In this document: positions 46,416 to 57,320 of the stretch, in pieces
Numbering within the stretch: the first letter of the stretch is position 1
Layout of the letters: each line of letters starts with the position of its first letter
NCBI GenBank assembly: GCA_025506515.1
Contig: CM046456.1
Coordinates: 15,583,794-15,647,793, forward strand
Length of the DNA: 64,000 nucleotides
Origin: Flaveria trinervia
Taxonomy: Eukaryota > Streptophyta > Magnoliopsida > Asterales > Asteraceae
Direction: 5' to 3'
The notes under the pieces: generated by a model
The model's input: the letters and a program-made list of their open reading frames with translations, nothing else
Databases searched by the model: none
Told to the model about the DNA's origin: nothing
Translations under genes and position numbers: made by a program

Positions 46416-48480
46416 TGGTTATTATGAGAACCCTTAGGGCTGTTTGGCCAAGTTTTGAATGATTAAGTGCTGAATCAATAATAGGTCTGAACCATTAAGG
46501 ACTGAACCATTAAGATGTTTGAACCATTAAGAGCTAGTATATCATTTAACTATTCAAATGTAAATATCTAACCAATTCAGATAAGAGGTCTTAACCATTT
46601 AGCATTAGACCTTTTAATCATTCAGCACTAGTAAAATGCTTAACCATTCAAAGGAAAATGTCCGAACCATTCAGACATCTGCTTGTGAAACAAATAGTCT
46701 GAACCATTAAGCATTAATCATCCAGACATCTCAACCATTAAGAGGCTGATTAATAGGCTGCCAAACAACCCTTTAGTTTTTATGAGAATCCTTTAACCAA
46801 ATCCTAACTATAGATCAAGAAATGAATAAATAAGATTTGTCAAATATTTTTTATTACAAAAGGGCATAAATGTCATTTAACTCAACTACCAAAATTCAGA
46901 TTTAACAAAATTATGACACATATCCTCTTATTTCTTTTTTCTATATATTTAAAAACTTTACCCCATTTTTATTTAAACACTTATAACTTTTTTATAAATT
47001 GTAATTTTTACACCATTAAACTTATTATATTTTTCTATTTAATTCTACTATAGTATTGCAATTTTTTTTACTCATACGTAGTTATATCATATTACAATGT
47101 TACATTATTGTACCATATAGCAAAAGTATAACAAAAACGAGGTTACAATGTTAATTCACATATAATCTTGCAAATAACATTATTAACAAATATAGTCTTT
47201 CACTACTATACAAAACTTTTATACAAGATATTTCACCACTCTAACTAACAATAACATCCACGTTACGACAACCTAACAACAAAATGACATTACATCATGT
47301 TATACTAATGTAATCTTTAGTTAAGTTGTAACAAAAACATCTAGTTACAGTATTAAATACATAATACTACACCACTCCAACTAAAAGTAGCATAATCATT
47401 ACAGCAACCAAACGACACTATATCAATATAAACCAATGTAAACAATTGTAAACCAATATTAAACAATGTAAAACAATCTGTAAACACAAACGAATCATTA
47501 ACTAATGAAATCAAATGTTTTATAAATGTAAACTAGACGAGATTACACCATGTCCTAATGATTTAGTACTACATCTGGAACAAAACAACCCAAATATTAA
47601 CCAATGGAAATAAAAATAGTATTACTCATACATAGTTACATCAAGTTACACTGTTATACTACTGTAACTTATAACAAAATTGTCACGAAAACCAAATTGT
47701 AAACCAATGTAAACTATTGTAAAACAATTTAAACCAATCTATAAACTAATATATATATATATATATATATATAATATAATATAAAGCAAACTTATGTAAC
47801 AAAATAACCCAATACATATATATATATATACATACCAATGTAAACCAAATAAAAATTACAACTCCTTTTGTAAGTATACTGAAAACCACCGGATTCGAAA
47901 CTAAGAGGAAAAGCACAAAAGATGAAACCCTAATAATTTGGCACTAGATCTGGAACTAACAACCTAAATGTGGATTCTCTCGAATGCTACAAACACAACA
48001 ATGAAAAAATTGAAGAAAAAGAAAAACCGATAAAGAAATAGATATGAAATTGTATGATTTGTAGTGGAGAAAGAGAACCAAGATCAGAATCGTGATGATT
48101 CTTATGACAAAGATGATGCTAATTGTGGTAGGGTTGACGGTAGTGTAGCGTCGGTGATGAACATGTGGAAGGTACAGCATCGATTAGAAATGATGGTGGT
48201 GAGCAACGGGTTCAATGGTCAGTATTAGCATGGAAGACGAAATGGAGCAACATTGATGGTGACGGTGATAGTGGTGTAGAGTTGGTGTTCGACTGGTGGT
48301 GTTGGTGGTAGTGTTTGTTGGTGATGGTAAAGATGGGTGGGATTTTTAAGAAAGAGATGATGAGGCTTGACATATATATGTCACCCATCTTTAAAAAAGT
48401 ACAAAATTCATAAAATTAATGGTCATAAGATGACTTAAAGGGTTTTCACAAAAACTAAAGGTTTTCATATGAACTGATTC
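46412..48480. mobile_element. inverted-terminus element in TA repeat (unclassified)
   Basis: With the nested MITE removed, the left end reads TATTATGAGAACCCTTAG then TTTTTATGAGAATCCTTTAA. The right end, reversed, reads TCATATGAAAACCTTTAG then TTTTTGTGAAAACCCTTTAA. About 40 bases thus pair imperfectly, and both ends abut TA repeats. There is no ORF of note. It may be a large non-autonomous DNA element targeting TA microsatellites. Confidence 0.5.
46437..46772. mobile_element. MITE, ~336 bp, TSD TTA
   Basis: Ends GGGCTGTTTGGC and, reversed, GGGTTGTTTGGC. TTA is at 46434-46436 and 46773-46775, with one unmatched T at the right edge. The interior is packed with AACCATTAAG/AACCATTCAG copies. Target size and ends suggest a PIF/Harbinger-type MITE. 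Confidence 0.65.
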
Positions 48481-48919
48481 ATATATATATATATATATGT
48501 ATATGTATGTATAAAGAGAGAGAGAGAGAATGGGTCCATTGAAAACCATGTAAACCATGAAAACCAAGGGTTACATATCTATAAGTGTGTGTTACAAAGT
48601 GTACAATGAAAAGTTATGTATATGTAAGCACGTGTTACCAAGTGTACAACTAAGAGTTACATAGATATACCTCGTACAAGTTACGTACATGTAAGTCGTT
48701 TCGTCATCATCGACGCTACTTGGAGTTTATATTAAAAATATATAATGATCTAAAAAATAAAGTTGGAATTTTATCAATATACTTTAAACAATTACAAACT
48801 TAAATCATTTATGAATTATATGATTGGTTAGTGGTGGTTTTTCTGATTGTCAATTATAAACATAGTTTTCAGTTGATCTCTCTTATATATATGTATATAT
48901 ATATAGAGAGAGATACTTA
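48481..48919. other. spacer with TA and GA microsatellites
   Basis: Short (TA)n, (GA)n and GTGTTACAAAGTGTACAA-type repeats. No gene. Confidence 0.5.
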
Positions 48920-49590
48920 GGTGCTGTTTATTTTTTCTGCAGAAAACGTCTGCAGTCTGCGGACCACATTTGCAGTAGAAGTGGTGGACCAAACGTTTGC
49001 AGTCTGGAAGAAAAAGACTGTTTGTTTTTAGCATCTACAGAATGGTAAAAAAGTATTCTATAATTAAATTAAACCTATTTTTAGCACTTGTTTCATTGGA
49101 CTTGTACCATACACACACACATCCATACATACATACAACATATATACACATCCATATGTACAAGCAACCGGCGGGAGAGTGTGGGGAGGGGGGAGGCGGG
49201 CGTAGGTAGGGGAGGTGGAGACGGCTGACGGGCAAGGTGGGAGGGGGGCCAGAGCACGTGGGGGAGGGGGAGGCAAGGGTGGTAGTGGTCCGGCCGGTGG
49301 GGGGTGGTGGGGCGGTGGTGGTCCGACCGGTGGGGAAGGTGGGGTGACGGTGGTCTGAAGGTGGGGGGAGGTGGGGCGGCCGGTGGGGGAGGTGGGAGGA
49401 GGTGAGAAGAGGTTAGAAGATCTCAGAAGTCATAGGTCCACATCTTCTCCATGCAGACCTTAGAAAGACATTTTTAATGAAACGCCTTCTAAAAAACAAA
49501 CACTCTACGCACTCAAAACCTCTTTCCGTGTCTGCGCGCGTGCAGATGCAGAGGTAGGGAAGAGTTTTTGGTAAAAAAACAAATACCACC
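48920..49590. mobile_element. MITE-like element, 671 bp, TSD TTA
   Basis: GGTGCTGTTTATTTTTT and, reversed, GGTGGTATTTGTTTTTTT form the ends. TTA is at 48917-48919 and 49591-49593. It shares blocks with the 288-bp MITE at 12613 (for example AGAATGGTAAAAAAGTATTC near 49039 and CTACGCACTCAAAACC near 49505) but contains an extra block rich in CA and G runs. Confidence 0.75.
49168..49410 (+). repeat. G-rich tract with many GGGG runs
   Basis: About 240 bases of GGTGGGG, GGGGGAGG and GGCCGGTGGGG units, in sharp contrast to the AT-rich flanks. It has many four-run sets able to form G-quadruplexes on the plus strand. Confidence 0.85.
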
Positions 49591-49670
49591 TTAGACGGAG
49601 TGCTGAAGATGAAGATGTAGTGGTGGTGATGATGGAGTGGTGGTGGTGCTAGAATTTTCACATGGTGGTG

Positions 49671-49703
49671 AAGATGAAGATGAAGATGAAGATGAAGATG
49701 GAT
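49671..49703 (+). repeat. (GATGAA)n microsatellite
   Basis: Five and a half GATGAA hexamers. Confidence 0.9.
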
Positions 49704-49734
49704 GGTTGGGGTGAGGTGAGGTGGGTGGGGTTTT

Positions 49735-49981
49735 CTAACACCCGACCCCTCATCCTCCTTGATGAACCCAAGAAGTCACCGTCATTGGTGAGTTGTGTCC
49801 CACACCCCAAACAACACCCTACACATATCCCACATTGGAGTATCCTCTTTACTCACAAGGAGCTCACGGATTTGCTTATGGTTGCCCGGGTGAAAACTTC
49901 CCAGGGAGGTCACCTATCCCTGGATTGCTTCCACTTGAGCATGCTTATAATAAACAAATAAGGGTACGCAATAATGTAACA
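49735..49981 (-). mobile_element. Cassandra-like TRIM LTR (247 bp) with 5S rRNA core
   Basis: On the minus strand it starts TGTTACATTATTGCG and ends GGGTGTTAGA (expected GTTACA, one base changed). It carries a 5S rRNA-like core, the hallmark of Cassandra terminal-repeat retrotransposons in miniature. No primer-binding site follows its end, so it looks like a solo LTR or a remnant. A partial second copy of its start, about 45 bases, lies at 50041-50086. Confidence 0.72.
49892..49948 (-). promoter_or_regulatory. 5S rRNA-like internal control region
   Basis: On the minus strand TAAGCATGCTC (A-box region) is followed by AGGGATAGGTGACCTCCCTG and GGAAGTTTTC. Plant 5S rRNA has the same order with GGATGGGTGACCTCCTGGGA in the C-box region. 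Only this half of the 5S gene is present, so it is derived, not a ribosomal gene. Confidence 0.78.
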
Positions 49982-50076
49982 CCCTGGATTTCACAATGTC
50001 TTCAACGTATACAAACACGTAAGAAGTGATTGACTTTTTATAATAAACAAATAATAAAGTATCAGGTACGCAATAG

Positions 50077-51885
50077 TGTAACACCCGGAAATTTTAAAAG
50101 AAAATAAGGGTGAAAAGAAAGAAATGTAAAATAACCCAAGTCAAGGGGTTAAGGTTGTGTAAAAGGCAAAGTTTATTATTATTTGGTTGAAAAGGTTGTA
50201 TGGCCGCCCACCACCCCTGTACTATCATCTTCATCGACTATGTAGAGAGAGAAAGCTGGGTTTCTCTCGGTTTTAGAGAGAAAAAGAAGAAGAAACTGCT
50301 CTAAGGTAGGCTTTCTTGTGTTTTAGTTTGGTTTCGGTTAGATTTTCAGCCTATGGACCGAGTCTTATGTGTTTGTGTGTGCTCGGTTATGTGTTTTTGG
50401 TGTTTTTAGTTTCTAGAACTCTTTATGTTATGAGTTCGGAGGAGTTTTGCTCAAGGATACACCAGGTGAGTTCTAGATCCTTGGTTTTAATGTTTTTAAC
50501 TTGTTTTGGGGTTGAGAATGCATGTTATAACTTTTTATGATGTTCGGGTGTGTACCGGTATGTATGCGTATGCTAGATCCTCGGTTTATGATGTTTAGGG
50601 TGGGTGTAGGTTGCGAATGTTTTGATGATATTCTTGGTTGTAGGATTGTTTTTACTACTTTGTATATTAGAAACTAGGCTTAGAACATGTTAGTATGATG
50701 ATTTGGGGTTTGAAAATAAAGTAAGCTGAATAACCATTGCCCATACGCCCAACGTCCCATGCACCTAAGTCAGGCCCATGCACGCACATAGTGCTCATGA
50801 TCCTAAGTTTTTCCCTATGCGCCTAAGTATGGCTCATGACCCCGCATAGTGCCCACACGCCTAGAGCCTACCCATGCGTCCAGAATTCTCCCAGGCACCT
50901 AAGTGTTTCTCGTATGCCTAAGTGGCCATGTGCATGCATAGTTCCCATGCGCCTAATGTCTTAGAAAATATTCTGAGTTTTTGGGAAAAAAAGAATTTTA
51001 GGCTAAGACATGGAATGTTTTTGGTGATGATGTATGTTGATGTTATGCATGTTTTGGTTTGTTCTCTTTATGTTTCTTATTACGTACTATTACGTGGCTT
51101 TACGTGGTGTTTATGATCTTATACGTAAAGTATTATCTTAACGAAGCGAAAAATCAAAGTTAATGGAAGTGTAACATAATGAATGAACGAATGAAAAGTT
51201 TTGCAAGCATAATGTAAGGAGCATAGAGTTGTTAGCTCAACTGTCTGTTTTATAGCATGCAATCTTGGCTAACCCACGAGGGTTCACACATAGGGGGAGT
51301 CAGTCTTGGTGACTGCTCGATACGTGCAATATAGGATCCTTTTCTCTTAACCCTAGATGAGTTTGATTTGTGCCCAAGAGGGGGTTTTAGCATATAACAC
51401 GATCTAGATAGAAGTGAAAGATAATGAAAAGTGCGAAATGAACGAATACGTGTGATAACGAAGATAATGATGATATTACCTTGATGTATATGCGATGTGT
51501 GATCATGTATGAAGGTTAAGAAAATGTTTTAAAGGAAAGAAAAAAGTATTTTAATTATAAAACTAGAACTCACTCGATAACCCTGACTTTTATGCATTTT
51601 CAGTTGGCTGTAATTGTTGCTAAGGGTGGCACAAGGATGAAACTACTTGGTGAATAATGGACTAACATCCATTTTATGCAGAAATGATATTTTTATGTTG
51701 TAATGCAACTAATTGTTATTTTGTAACTTTAAAAAATGATGTATTATTTGATAAAAGTAATTATTAATGCATGAAATGGTTTTGTTAAATTATTTTACTG
51801 CAATATTTTAATGAATTATAATGTGTTTTAATTGTGATGTGCGATGAATGTTCAATTGTAAGCATTCCGGAGTCGAGGCCTTACA
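50077..51885 (+). mobile_element. solo LTR D, gypsy type
   Basis: TGTAACACCCGG to GAGGCCTTACA, colinear with the gypsy LTRs: an array region (CCCATGCGCCTAAG units, about 50740-50950), the AACTCACTCGATAACCCTGA block near 51568 and the terminal GTAAGC...CCTTACA block. Flanks AATAG and ATTAC do not match, so its target duplication is lost or the sides came from different copies. The right side interrupts copia sequence. Confidence 0.85.
51232..51300 (+). promoter_or_regulatory. tRNA-like segment in solo LTR D
   Basis: TTAGCTCAACTGTCTG (A-box type, close to the common TAGCTCAGTTGG) is followed 57 bases later by GAGGGTTCACACA (partial B box). Offset from the LTR start is about 1.15 kb, as in solo LTRs A-C. 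Confidence 0.5.
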
Positions 51886-51889
51886 ATTA

Positions 51890-52680
51890 CATTAGTAAAA
51901 CTAATGTCATGAGTGCCATAAATATCTTAGTGAACCAAGCCCTAAGGGATTTCTTAAGGCCATAAAAGGCCTTTGTACTAAGCACACATGATAAGTGCAT
52001 GCTGAGTCAACAAAGCCAGGAGGTTGTGTCATATACACCGTCTTAGATAAATTGTCATAAACAAATGCATTGTTGACTTGGATATGACTAATGTCCTATC
52101 CTTAAAAAATAGAAACCAATAAAAGCCAACCTAATAGCAGCTTTTTTAACATCTAAACTAAATGTTTTAGTGTAATCGATACAGTTAGATTGATGAAAGC
52201 CCATAGAAAGTAACAGGGCTTTATATCTACTCACAAAGCCAAGTGTCTTTTGATTCTATAAAGCTACTTACGACCAATAATGTTGGCATGAGCAGGAGCT
52301 AGCACTAGTACCCATGTTTTGTTAGAGTGTAAAACAACAAGTTCATTACAGATAATATCCTACCATACCGACCATTTCTAAACCTAAATAAAGGTATAAG
52401 GTTCAGTGGTAGGAGTAGTGGAGGCATGAAAAAGGATATGATCAGAAAAAATGTTTACGAGAACAAGCTAGTGTGATTACGAGAACAAGCAATCATAAGA
52501 TAAGTGGATTGTCAATCTAAGGGTTGGGGCTATGTCTTTGGATGATATATGAGATGTGATGTGGATGGTGGTTATGTCAATGATGTAGGTGCCTAGGGAT
52601 GTCAATGATATAGGGGTGATGGCGTTGTCGGTGATTGCAGGACCGTTAGAAGGGTGCAGTGCACTTTTACAACACAACAA
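51890..52680 (-). pseudogene. Ty1/copia RT fragment with linker
   Basis: In broken frames on the minus strand the Ser/Thr/Pro-rich linker (about 52680-52480) is followed by RT sequence: GFHQSNCIDYTKTFS near 52170-52210 and DGVYDTTSWLC near 52030. The fragment ends at solo LTR D. No other domain of this element is visible. Confidence 0.75.
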
Positions 52681-52799
52681 AACAAGTGGAGAGTATTCAA
52701 TAACACTTAACAGTTCAAATGAGGAACTAGAAAAGTAGTTTATATGAGAACTAAGAAACACAAGTAATAGAACAAGAACAAAACAACACAAGTATTTGT

Positions 52800-53430
52800 T
52801 TTCAAGGATGATGTATATTTCTCGCTAGTTCCTTACAAGTGTTTACAAAGCAATGACAATAAGATACAAGGGCCTGAGATACTTATACTTCATCCTACGG
52901 TTGGCCATACTTTAAAGGCCAGCTGGATACATGATCTAGACAACAATAAAATCAATGTAGATTGCCTTTTGACTAGTGACTATGACATGCCATAGCTCAT
53001 ATCCTAATATATTACAAAAAGGATAAAAGTACATAAAGTAGAAAGTACATACTCAAGACCTCATATACAGTTACCAAAAGCATGGACCTTTCACCAACTC
53101 ATGTAAAGTTGGTGTCTAATCAGAGTTGCAGTGGAAAGGTGGTCCAACGTTATGGTAAAGGTACATCAAATAATAATATGTGTTCAAAAGTCTTCAGAAG
53201 AAATCTGTCTTTAAGTGTTGGCTTCAGAAGAATTTGTCTTTGAAGCTTTGGAAGACTTCATGTTAGGCTTCAGAAGATATTGGTATTGGCTTCAGAATAT
53301 TTTGAACTTAGAATGTTTTCTAAAGAAGAGTGTGAAACTTCCAAAGCATTCTACTTCAGTACACTTATGCATGCATGCAAGAGAGACTTTGGATGTTTTG
53401 GGTTGCATCAGCCTTATATGAAACCTTACA
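52800..53430 (-). repeat. probable 3' LTR of SIRE-like copia
   Basis: On the minus strand TGTAAGGTTTCATATAAGGC follows directly after the purine-rich AGCCTAGGGGGAGTT (53445-53431). The left boundary is not determined. The part at 53180-53300 is rich in CTTCAGAAG copies. Confidence 0.5.
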
Positions 53431-53445
53431 AACTCCCCCTAGGCT
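53431..53445 (-). other. polypurine tract
   Basis: On the minus strand AGCCTAGGGGGAGTT directly precedes TGTAAGG. The AGGGGGAG core is typical of copia elements. Confidence 0.65.
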
Positions 53446-53543
53446 GATGCTACCAAAACACTTGAAGACTTCAGATATCAACAGTCCTCATCATGATAAT
53501 GACCATCCATTTTTTCATAAGATGATCCGGATCACTCAGACTC

Positions 53544-56500
53544 TCATAGACTCTCATAGTGTCTTCTTATATTAAAGAGATCACGCAGAGGTAGGTTAAA
53601 CATGTCTTGCCATGTGTAGACATCTTCAACACCTTGATCTCTGATGACATGCCATCTTTCTGGATTTGTAGTGTATGTCCAGGACAAGATGGGTCTTCCT
53701 GTTGCTAGAGGAGCTACTTGAATTAGAGTTGGTGTAGCTTCCTCTTGTCGCACATCCTCAAGATGTTCTGACTCATCCTAAGGTTTGTAGATGGATGCCT
53801 CTTTCTTCTTCTTCTTCTTCTTCTTTGGCTTTGGTTTAGAATCCATCCTTTTTCTCCTTTTTGAAACTTTTAACTAAGAAGACTGGCCTACAACACCTTG
53901 TTGATATTCTTTGTCTTTCTTAGTTGGGTCTTCCTCTCTTATAGGTTCAGATTAAGAGGGGACAGAACCCTGCTATGGATCAGAAGTAGAAGCTTGTTGA
54001 TGCTCATAAGGAGGTTCAAGTTGTGTTGTCTCAACTGGTTCAACCTTAACCTCCACTTCTTGAGGGACCTGACTTGGTGGGGAGTGTAAGTCAACTAGTT
54101 CTCCTCTTTGAATCTTCTGCTTGATCACCCTTATATGCTCATCCATAGTGGATAGATACATGGGGCCAAGTCTCATTTCGGAGAATCCATACAACTTCAA
54201 GAAGCTCATCATCCTTTGTATATCAGCAGACTTCTTCATACTCTACTGGATGATGGCTCTTGACTTTCCAGCCTCTTCCCTCAACCTCTTCTTTGTGATT
54301 TTTCTTTCTTTGGTTACTCTAAGTTTAAGTTGTTTGAGATACTCAAACTCAATGTATTCAAAGGATAAAGGAAGAAGTGTATCTGCCTGATAGAGGCCTG
54401 TGGCACTTAGCTAGTTGATCATTTTGATCCTATCAGTTTCTTTGTCTACCTGAGGTTCTTATGGACCCACATCCTCTTGTATAGGATTTTCTTGAACTGG
54501 GAAGAGGGTAGTCACATGTTTGTAGAGTCTTTTATGTCTTTTCACTTCTTTAATTTGAGGATGTAATCTTGCATCCTCTGCCTCCTTTCTTTCCTTTGAC
54601 AATTCCATGTCAACCAGTTCATTTAATTCATCTAAGGGGAGGGAGATGATATTATCAATATCATAGTTCCTGGTTTGCAAGTATCTTATCTTGACTACCC
54701 TGAACTCATCATCCTGAGTGTTTGGCCTGGGGGCAACCCTAATAGTAGCTTCCATGAATCTTGCAGACCCAATAGAGGAACTTTCTACCCTTAGCTTCCT
54801 CTTCCTCTTTCTCTCCTCCTCATCAATCTCCTCAAAAGTCATTTTCCTTTTCTCTTTGTCACTCACAGACCTTTGTGACTCAGGGTGGAGAGAGCTTTAG
54901 CCTTCATTGCTTGGTGTAGCTTCCAAGCTCTAGCCAAAGAGAGGTTGTGATGCACCTTCACCAGCAGGTGCTTTACTGAGGGAATGAATTGCTGAAGTAG
55001 CTGTGGATGTAACAGGGCTCTCAGGCTCTACCATTAGGCCTTCAGTCAAGGTTTCCCCTTCGAAGCTAATCTTAGGGTCCGCCTCAACATCCAGTTGACC
55101 AATAGTATTACCTAACTGCCTTTGTCTCCCTCTAAATCTGAACTCTTCAGTAATTCTGTCTTGTATCCTTTGAGCCAGCCTGTCAGCTTGTCTAGATTGG
55201 CCTGGGTTGACAAGTGGCATGCTGATAAGGTCAAGACCTTAATAGTAATTTAAGGTCTGAAAGTTAAAGACTTCTTGTTGCCCTTGAACTCTTTGAAGAA
55301 TAAGGGCTCTTTTGTTGGCATCATACATCCACCTTATGATGTAGTTGGAAGTTCCTTGAGGTGGAGATGACACTGCCCTTGGTATCCCTTCCTCAAAAAA
55401 ACTCTGAATGAAGGAGTCTATAAAGATCACATCAATGTGAACTTGAGGAAGTTATGGAGTATGGACAATTGCAAGTGAAAATGGTGAGTCCTCAATATCC
55501 ATACTCTGTGAGAAACTCCCAGGTTCTATGTCTGTGATGACTTTCTCTCCCTTTTTGGTAGCATCACCCACTTGCATAGGTGAGCTAGAGGTTAGATCAA
55601 CCACATTCATAGGTTCTTGTGTTACTGGTAGAGCTCTTCTTAAAGGTCTCTCAGCTAGTTGTTCCTTAAGATAGGATATCTCAAGTTGCTGATCATTAAC
55701 CCTGTTTTGTAGGGTAGTCACCTGAGATTCAAGGTGACTAACCTTGGAGATTAGATAGGTGCATATTTTTGACAGTTTTTGCACCTTTAGTCTCAGATTC
55801 CCCTTATCTTCATTAGAAGAATTATTAGAGGATGAGAGAATTGGACAAAGTATTCACTCTCACCACCAGCCTGGTGTTCTTGGCTGCTGGTTTTCCTCTG
55901 CTCATTGACAACCTCAATTGAAGTGTCAATGGGTTGAGTTACCATGGTTGAGGTCTAAATGATGTAATCACTTGCTGAAGTGACAGACTCTTCTATATAG
56001 ATCTCCTGAATAGATTCAAAAGGACTTCAGTAATAGGTGACTGATGTGGGCTAGACATAAGAGATTCAGGAGCACTCATCTCTCTTCTAGTAGGGGAGAA
56101 ATACAGAGACTTATGATACTTACTGAAACCTAAGTCTTCATCAGTATAGAAGTCAAGGTTGAGAATTGGTTGGTTAAGTCTAAAGGTTAGGGATGGTAGC
56201 TGTCCCCTGAAGGTTGTTCATCCAAGTGTAGAGACTTAGAATGAAGGCTTATGGTTGTTGGGCTTATGAGCTCATCACTCTGAGCATGAGGAACCATAGG
56301 ACTGATAGTTGAAGGGATGGGAGTGGTTTGCTCCTCAAGATAAGTAGGAGCTCTAGATTCCACTTTTTCCTGTGTGGGTAGTGATATGGGGTTCTGCATA
56401 GACTGAATAGCTAGTGATATGGGGTCCTGCATAGACTGAATAGCTTGTGCATGGGTTTGTTTGGATCTTCTTTGGTAAGTGAGGGTGATTTGTGGCTATT

Positions 56501-57320
56501 TTGGTGGTTGAGATATAGAAAGTGTGGGTTTAACACTAGCTTGTGTTCCCAGGTTGTCACCTTGAGCAATAAGCTCTAACATTTTTGGGACCAGGGCTAT
56601 TTCTACCCTAGAGAAGCCATAGTTGGCTTCTTCAAGATTTTAAAGATGTCGGGCTTTATCTGTCTCAATTTAAGAATATTATATGTTTCCCTTAATTGTG
56701 AGCCTAGTTCATAGTTTAGAATGTGTTGAACATATCTAGGAACATATAATATTCTAAGGAGTCTAAGTTAGCAAGCAGATTTGTATAGACAAATTGAGAA
56801 TACCTGAACTTGACCCCCTGAACCATCCCATGCACTATAAAGGAGAGATCTTCAGGAATCTGGTCCCAACCCCCATGCTTGTTGGATAAGCTGTGGATGA
56901 CCACATGTAGTAAGTACTTTCATTGGGATGAAACCTTCTTTTTCCTGAAGGTCTTTACAAAGAAATCCCCTTCATAGCCCATTTGCTGGAAGGATTGTTT
57001 AACAACTTCTTTACGAAAGGATAATTCACCTTCCTCATCATCCAGCTAAAGATGAGTGTTTATGATGGCTGGAGTGATGAAGATTGTCCTCCCCTGCACT
57101 GTAACAGATAGTGCCTCCTCCCTATCTAGAAATCAAGCAGATGATCCTTATAAAGAGCAGGATCGATGGTAAGGGAGGTGGAATAGTTAGACAAAGCCAA
57201 GAAATGGAAAACCTCTGAGAAGTGTGGATCTCTCTTAGAGTTTAACAGGACAACCTGATTGTGCTGCCTATGTAACTGCATGGAGAAATCAGTGTTATTT
57301 CTTCTGTTAAAGTTGGCCAT
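53544..57320 (-). pseudogene. extra 3' ORF of SIRE/Maximus-type copia (degenerate)
   Basis: A chain of minus-strand frames starts MANFNRRNNTDFSMQLHR (57320) and ends near 53544, about 110 bases before the polypurine tract. Pieces in order: N-terminal globular part (57320-57126), SLSNKHGGWDQIPEDLSF with KFRYSQFVYTNL (56904-56716), low-complexity Ser/Pro segment (56432-56187), coiled coil with heptad hydrophobics (55784-55640; ISKVSHLESQVTTLQNRV), further charged segments, a lysine run from a (CTT)n tract at about 53805-53825, and a C-terminal part with GRPILSWTYTTNPERWH. Stops split it at least eight times. Position after pol and before the 3' LTR, plus the coiled coil, fit the additional env-like ORF of SIRE-type copia. 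The function of that ORF is unknown. Confidence 0.6.

Noticed and set aside
47956..48180. 74-residue ORF with hydrophobic stretches
   Set aside because: Lies in AT-rich element interior. Composition follows base content and no homology was recognised.
49035..49276. Pro/Pro-rich minus-strand ORFs
   Set aside because: Products of the G-rich tract in a MITE.
49892..49948. A functional 5S rRNA gene
   Set aside because: Only the internal-control half is present, with substitutions, inside LTR-like ends.
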